From contig JBCCHV010000010.1 of NCBI GenBank assembly GCA_039028635.1, positions 1 through 64,000 on the forward strand: a stretch of 64,000 nucleotides of DNA. The letters run 5' to 3'. The stretch is from Acidobacteriota bacterium (GTDB taxonomy: Bacteria > Acidobacteriota > Thermoanaerobaculia > Multivoradales > JBCCEF01). Made by a program: the position numbers and the translations under genes. The stretch's first letter is position 1. Every line of letters begins with the position of its first letter. Below the pieces are notes generated by a model. That model saw only the letters and a list, made by a program, of their open reading frames with translations, was not told the origin of the DNA and searched no databases. Shown in pieces: positions 59,883 through 64,000 of the stretch.

Positions 59883-60895
59883 TGCTGCTTGCAGCCGATT
59901 TGCACCGTTCTCAGGTTGATACCGATGCGCTGCGACGCGGGCTCGGTCCAGGCGTAGGCGATGGACTTCTCCTGGCCCTCTTCGCGCACCGCCAGCTCGA
60001 GCACCGGCACCGTGTTCTCGCCCGAGTAGGTCGCCTGGAAGAGCTCGACGGTGTAGCGCGCCGGCCGCTCGTCCTCGGGCTCGAGCACTTTGCTGCCGCC
60101 CTGGTCGTGAAGCCGGATCGGACGCCAGAGGTCCCACTCCTGCTTGCCTTCGCCCTCCTTCGGGGCTTCGCCCTTGGGGGCCGCCGCCCAACACTCGAAC
60201 CAGCGCACCTTGTTGAGCTTGTGCGGCACCCCGCCCTTGTGGCCGTAGACGTAGTTGCCTTCGGCGTCGACGGCGCGATCCTGAATCCAGATCTCGTCGG
60301 CGGTGAGCTTGAGGTCGTCGGATATCACCAAGGTGCGGCCGGAGCGGCTCGACACCACCCGGCAGGCGCCCTCCTTGGTGAAGCCCACGAAATGATCATC
60401 GCGGCGCTGCCAGTAGACCTCGCAGCCGGGGTAGCTCTTGAGGTCGGAGACCTCGATCCCCTCGAGCTTCGACGAATCGAGGTGGGCGTCCTTCACCGCC
60501 GCCGGGTCCGGCGGCGCATAGATCACCAGCTCGATGGCCTTTTCCTCGGCGTTGGGCCGGAAGCTGTAGAGACGCTGACGATAGATCTTGTCCGGATCAC
60601 CGTCGGCGTACTGCTGCACGTAGAAGACGTGCTCGCCGAGCTCCGGCCAGCTCACCGGCGCGAAGATCGAGTGGATGCGGCCATGCGGCTCTTCGACCTC
60701 CTCGGCCTTCTCCGTGCGGGCTTGCCAGAAGTTGTCGAACTCGCCGGTGAACCACTCCATCATCTGGGCCAGGTCGGCATCGAGGTCCGCTTCGGCGTGG
60801 TGATCGGCGGCGGCCGGTGGCACCATCAGAAGCGGCACCATCAGCAGCAGGGCCACCAGCAGCGCGAAACGGCGGACGAAGGCGGAAGGCCTCAC
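59879..60895 (-). CDS. Exported CpcT/CpeT-like (chromophore lyase family) protein
   Basis: 338 residues from a GTG overlapping the HyuB stop (GTGA). Signal peptide ~1-30. The body matches the CpcT/CpeT family: 'QMMEWFTGEFDNFWQAR' at ~44-60, 'HVFYVQQYADGDPDKIYRQR' at ~89-108, 'YPGCEVYWQRRDDHFVGFT' at ~155-173, then C178, and 'GNYVYGHKGGVPHKLNKVRW' near 213-232. In cyanobacteria such proteins attach bilins to phycobiliproteins; the window has no sign of phototrophy, so here it may bind or handle a tetrapyrrole-like or other hydrophobic ligand in the periplasm. A C-terminal extension (~250-338) is not typical of the family. Confidence 0.8.
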   Translation of the reverse strand: MRPSAFVRRFALLVALLLMVPLLMVPPAAADHHAEADLDADLAQMMEWFTGEFDNFWQARTEKAEEVEEPHGRIHSIFAPVSWPELGEHVFYVQQYADGDPDKIYRQRLYSFRPNAEEKAIELVIYAPPDPAAVKDAHLDSSKLEGIEVSDLKSYPGCEVYWQRRDDHFVGFTKEGACRVVSSRSGRTLVISDDLKLTADEIWIQDRAVDAEGNYVYGHKGGVPHKLNKVRWFECWAAAPKGEAPKEGEGKQEWDLWRPIRLHDQGGSKVLEPEDERPARYTVELFQATYSGENTVPVLELAVREEGQEKSIAYAWTEPASQRIGINLRTVQIGCKQQ

Positions 60896-62796
60896 GACTT
60901 CCGCCCTTCGTCCTGCGCCCGCACCCGCGCCATCGCCTCTTCGGCGGTCTCCATCGGAGCCCAGGCGAGGGGCTCCTGGCGCACCGGCGCCGGCAAGCCG
61001 GTCTCCTCCTCGCAGCGAGCGAGGATGTCGTCGAGATCGGGTCCGAGGTCGAAGTCCTTGACCTGGCCGCGGGCAGTGCGCAGCTTCTCCCGCTGGGCTT
61101 CGGTGGCGGCGGCATCGCCGACGATCACGCCGTACTCGGCAGCGGCCTTCTCGGCCGACACCAGCCCCTTGGCGACGTCCGCCTCGACCTTCTCCGCCGG
61201 TCGGTCGAGGGGATCCTTCCAGCCACCGCCGCCGGCGGTGCGGTAGACCAGCATGTCGCCCTCGGCGACCACCACCTCATCGCACTTCGAGGGCAGCCGT
61301 TGCTCGCTGCCGTCGGCGCGCCGCAGGATCTTTTCCGAGCGCCGCCCGGGCGTGCCGCCGAGGATGCCCCAGGGATAGGTCAGCCAGCGATCGTCGTGGA
61401 TCGAGACCTCGCCCGGCTCGAGGTAGACGTAGCGCTTCTCGATGCCATTGCCGCCGCGGTGCAGGCCGGCGCCGCCGGAGTCGGTGATGGTGGTGTAGCC
61501 GTCGATGCGCACCGGGTAGTAGGACTCGAGATACTCGGTGGGGATGTTCTCGAACAGCGGCCACCAGGAGTGGCCGTCCATGCCGTCACCCACCGGTCGG
61601 CCCGGAATGCCGCCGTATGAGATCTCCATCAGGTAGAAGAAGTCGCCGCGGCCGTCGAAGCCGGAGTAGAGCATGTAGGGCGAGGTGCCATAGCCCGCCG
61701 CGGTGGTGTATTCCGGAGCCTTGCGCGCCAGGGCACCGCCCAGGACGTCGAACAGACGGGTGAGGGCGTGGGTGCGGCAGCCGAGGGCCGCCGGGAACTT
61801 CGGATGCAGCAGGCTGCCGTCCGGAATGATGACGTGGAGCAGCGGGTAGAAGCCGTCGTTGAACAAGATCTGGGGGTCGAAGACCATGATCAGGTAGACC
61901 CCGATGAACATCTTGAACATGCCCTCGTTCAGGTAGAAATTGATCGGGCCGATGGCTTGCGGGTCGGTGCCGCTCCAATCGAAGTAGGCGTGATCCCCCT
62001 CGCGCCAGATGGTGAGCTTCATCTTGTAGGGGCCGTGGCCGAGGCCGTCGTCGTCGACCCAGTCCTCGAAGGACTGCGGCTCCTCCGGGATGTTCTGCAG
62101 GATGAGCTGCTGCATGGCGCGGTAGGTGCGGTCGAGGAGCGCCTGGCAGGCGGCCAGGTAGACGTCCTTGCCGAAGCGCTCGCAGATCTCGACGACGCGC
62201 TTCTCCGCCGTGCGGCAGCCGGCGACGATGCCCATCAGGTCGGCACGGTTCATCTCCGGCATGCGGACGTTGTTCAAGATCATCGCGATGACGTCCTGCA
62301 CCGGCTCGCCGCGGCGGAAGATCTTGACCGGCGGAATCATCATCGCCTCGCCGTAGATCGACTTGGCGCCGGTGGGCAGGGAGCCCGGCAGCGGACCACC
62401 CATGTCCATCATGTGGCCGAACATGCTCGACCAGCCGACCAGCTCGCCGTCGTGGAAGATCGGCACCAGCACCAGCCAATCGTTGACGTGGGAGATGGCG
62501 CCACCGCACTTGTAGGGATCGTTGGTCAGAATGACGTCGCCGGGCTCGACGGTGTCCTGGTAGGACTCCATCATCTCGGCGATGTAGGAGCCGAACTGCC
62601 CCACCACCATCCGCCCGAGGGGATCGGTGATCATCGGAAACTCGTCGTGCTGCTCGCGGATCACCGGGCTCATGGCGGTGCGGAAGAGCACCGCGTCCAT
62701 CTCGTGGCGAGCGTTCTTGAGGGCGCCCTCGATGATGTCGAGGGTCACCGAATCGATCTCGAGATCGGGGATCTGGGCTACCTTGACGCCAATCAT
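60892..62796 (-). CDS. hyuB: Hydantoinase B/oxoprolinase-type subunit
   Basis: 634 residues from an ATG overlapping the HyuA stop (ATGA), with AGGAGG upstream. 'VTLDIIEGALKNARHEMDAV', 'SPVIREQHDEFPMI', 'DVILTNDPYKCGGAISHVND', 'GWSSMFGHMMDMGG' and 'GGAGLHRGGNGIEKRYVYLE' are the HyuB/N-methylhydantoinase B pattern. With HyuA it forms an ATP-dependent enzyme that hydrolyses cyclic amides (5-oxoproline, hydantoins) or, in relatives, carboxylates ketones. Shorter and longer relatives exist; the length is normal. The downstream genes encode exported CpcT-like and VOC proteins, an unusual context. Confidence 0.93.
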   Translation of the reverse strand: MIGVKVAQIPDLEIDSVTLDIIEGALKNARHEMDAVLFRTAMSPVIREQHDEFPMITDPLGRMVVGQFGSYIAEMMESYQDTVEPGDVILTNDPYKCGGAISHVNDWLVLVPIFHDGELVGWSSMFGHMMDMGGPLPGSLPTGAKSIYGEAMMIPPVKIFRRGEPVQDVIAMILNNVRMPEMNRADLMGIVAGCRTAEKRVVEICERFGKDVYLAACQALLDRTYRAMQQLILQNIPEEPQSFEDWVDDDGLGHGPYKMKLTIWREGDHAYFDWSGTDPQAIGPINFYLNEGMFKMFIGVYLIMVFDPQILFNDGFYPLLHVIIPDGSLLHPKFPAALGCRTHALTRLFDVLGGALARKAPEYTTAAGYGTSPYMLYSGFDGRGDFFYLMEISYGGIPGRPVGDGMDGHSWWPLFENIPTEYLESYYPVRIDGYTTITDSGGAGLHRGGNGIEKRYVYLEPGEVSIHDDRWLTYPWGILGGTPGRRSEKILRRADGSEQRLPSKCDEVVVAEGDMLVYRTAGGGGWKDPLDRPAEKVEADVAKGLVSAEKAAAEYGVIVGDAAATEAQREKLRTARGQVKDFDLGPDLDDILARCEEETGLPAPVRQEPLAWAPMETAEEAMARVRAQDEGRKS

Positions 62797-64000
62797 TGGC
62801 CGGCCTCCTGGGGACGGATGAGTAGATTCAGGTGGAGATCGACCTCGGCGACATAGCCGGCGAGCACCACCGTGGTGGAGTCGAATTCGGTGACGATCGC
62901 CGGGCCGGCGATGCGGTTGCCCGGCCGCAGCAGGGAGCGGTCGTAGATCAGGGTCGGCAACCACTCACCCTCGAAGTAGACCTTGTGCTCCTCGACCACC
63001 GCGGCGGCGGGATTGGGACCGGTGATGGTCTCGCCGGCGGTCGTCGGCGGCTCCGGCACCGAGCCGACGCCCACCGCCCGCAGGTTGACGATCTCGCACA
63101 CGGTGTCGTCCATGCGGTAGCCGTAGAACTGCTCGTGCAGGGCGTTGAAACGCTCCGCCAGCAGCTCGACACCCTGCACTTCGATCTCTCCCGGCTTGAC
63201 CGCGATGGGAATCTCGTAGCCCTGGCGGTAGTAGCGCATGTCGACGTTGTAGTCGACCCGCCGCTGCTCCACCAGGCCACCTTCGCGTTCGAGCCAGGCG
63301 TCGGCTTCGTCGCCCAGCTCGCGCAGCACCCCGGCGACCTCCGCCGGGGTCACCTGGTCGACGTTGCGGATGTAAGTGCGGGCGAACTCTTCGCGGAAAT
63401 CGGCCACCAGGTCACCGTTGGCACACAGCAGGCCCGGCCCCGGCGGCACCAACACCGGAAAGGCGCCCATCAGGGCGGCCACGGCATTGGCGTGCAGCGG
63501 ACCGGCGCCACCGAAGGCCACCAGCGCGAAGTCCCGCGGGTCATAGCCACGCTGCACCGACACCAGCCGCAGGGCACCGGCCATGTTCTCGTTGACGATG
63601 TCGAGAATGCCCTGGGCGGCGGCGTGGAGCTCCAGACCGAGAGCCTCGGCGATGGTGCCGACGGCGGTCTCGGCGGCGGCGACATCGAGCTGCATCTCGC
63701 CACCGATCAAGCGCGGCGGCAGGTGGCCGACCACGACGTTGGCGTCGGTCACCGCCGGTTCCGTGCCGCCGCGGCCGTAGCAGGCCGGCCCGGGATCGGC
63801 ACCGGCCGACTGCGGCCCGACGCGCAGCGCCTTGGTGAGCTCCGGAACGTGGGCGATGGAGCCGCCGCCGGCACCCACCGAGTGCACGTTGACGCTCGGC
63901 ACCTTGACCCGGAAATGGCCGAGCTCGGTCTCCCGCGCCAGCGTCGGCTGACCGTTCTCGCACAGGGCGACATCCGTCGAGGTGCCCCCCATGTCGAAGG
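62793..64000 (-). CDS. hyuA: Hydantoinase A/oxoprolinase-type subunit, N-terminus beyond window
   Basis: About 402 residues are present; the gene continues past the right edge, and full HyuA is ~680-700 residues. At the edge 'DMGGTSTDVALCENGQP' is the second phosphate-binding motif of the ASKHA-type ATPase, followed by 'VNVHSVGAGGGSIAHV', 'AFGGAGPLHANAVA' and the C-terminal HyuA domain ('YNVDMRYYRQGYEIPIAV', 'GPAIVTEFDSTTVVLAGYVA'). It supplies ATP-driven phosphorylation of the ring carbonyl for the HyuB subunit. It is the first visible gene of a six-gene overlapped operon. Confidence 0.93.
   Translation of the reverse strand, partial: FDMGGTSTDVALCENGQPTLARETELGHFRVKVPSVNVHSVGAGGGSIAHVPELTKALRVGPQSAGADPGPACYGRGGTEPAVTDANVVVGHLPPRLIGGEMQLDVAAAETAVGTIAEALGLELHAAAQGILDIVNENMAGALRLVSVQRGYDPRDFALVAFGGAGPLHANAVAALMGAFPVLVPPGPGLLCANGDLVADFREEFARTYIRNVDQVTPAEVAGVLRELGDEADAWLEREGGLVEQRRVDYNVDMRYYRQGYEIPIAVKPGEIEVQGVELLAERFNALHEQFYGYRMDDTVCEIVNLRAVGVGSVPEPPTTAGETITGPNPAAAVVEEHKVYFEGEWLPTLIYDRSLLRPGNRIAGPAIVTEFDSTTVVLAGYVAEVDLHLNLLIRPQEAGQ

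Overview
The window is a G+C-rich bacterial chromosome segment, probably from an Acidobacteriota-like heterotroph. The hints are an Oar-type TonB receptor with a carboxypeptidase-regulatory N-terminus, a secreted glycosidase ending in a 'DGFESGD' tail, many VOC (glyoxalase/dioxygenase-fold) proteins and very dense intergenic repeats. This placement is an inference. No rRNA, tRNA, IS element or CRISPR array was seen.

Layout. 0-5 kb: a (CA)n tract, the C-terminal part of a membrane-fused spermidine-synthase-like protein, a VapBC toxin-antitoxin pair, then DUF1838 and VOC genes. 5-11 kb: a secreted protein with betagamma-crystallin-like repeats, a sodium/solute symporter with a small membrane partner, and repeat-rich spacers. 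11-20 kb: a catabolic locus. One operon on the minus strand has CoA-transferase III, isochorismatase-like hydrolase, HMG-CoA lyase and an exported DUF1330-SnoaL protein. Facing it are a lipocalin-like protein, acyl-CoA ligase, amidohydrolase, GntR regulator and MFS transporter. 20-30 kb: an accessory stretch with a second toxin-antitoxin pair, an AlkD-like protein, small lipoproteins, a phospholipase-A2-like lipoprotein, a cysteine-rich exported peptide and a DUF418 membrane protein. 30.4-33.3 kb: a low-G+C insertion carrying one 941-residue P-loop NTPase; its right edge abuts a broken lipocalin-like lipoprotein gene. 33-40 kb: a dihydropyrimidinase-like amidohydrolase operon and a TonB receptor. 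40-43 kb: a giant secreted VOC fusion. 43-51 kb: an eight-gene operon (CoA-transferase III, CitE/HpcH lyase, cyclase, MmgE/PrpD, small basic protein, cupin-like protein, exported lipocalin-like protein, aldehyde dehydrogenase). 51-55 kb: an FAD oxidoreductase and a glycosidase-like protein. 56-64 kb: a tightly overlapped operon (HyuA, HyuB, CpcT-like protein, secreted VOC, PQQ-propeller protein, VOC) running off the right edge.

How it fits together. Several operons share the same unusual parts: CoA-transferase III, C-C lyases, ring-amide hydrolases (HyuAB, dihydropyrimidinase, cyclase), exported VOC and lipocalin/CpcT-like proteins, and an uptake receptor. Four promoters, each in a locally A+T-rich patch, carry an inverted repeat of the form TGT-N12-ACA. 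I infer a co-regulated, uncharacterised catabolic system in which a ring-containing compound is imported or handled in the periplasm, opened by amide hydrolysis, activated to CoA thioesters and cleaved. The substrate cannot be read from sequence. The CpcT-like and lipocalin-like proteins together with lactam/imide hydrolases make tetrapyrrole or bilin-derived compounds one testable idea. The other outstanding element is the isolated, horizontally acquired NTPase, which resembles STAND/AAA-type standalone defence proteins in layout.
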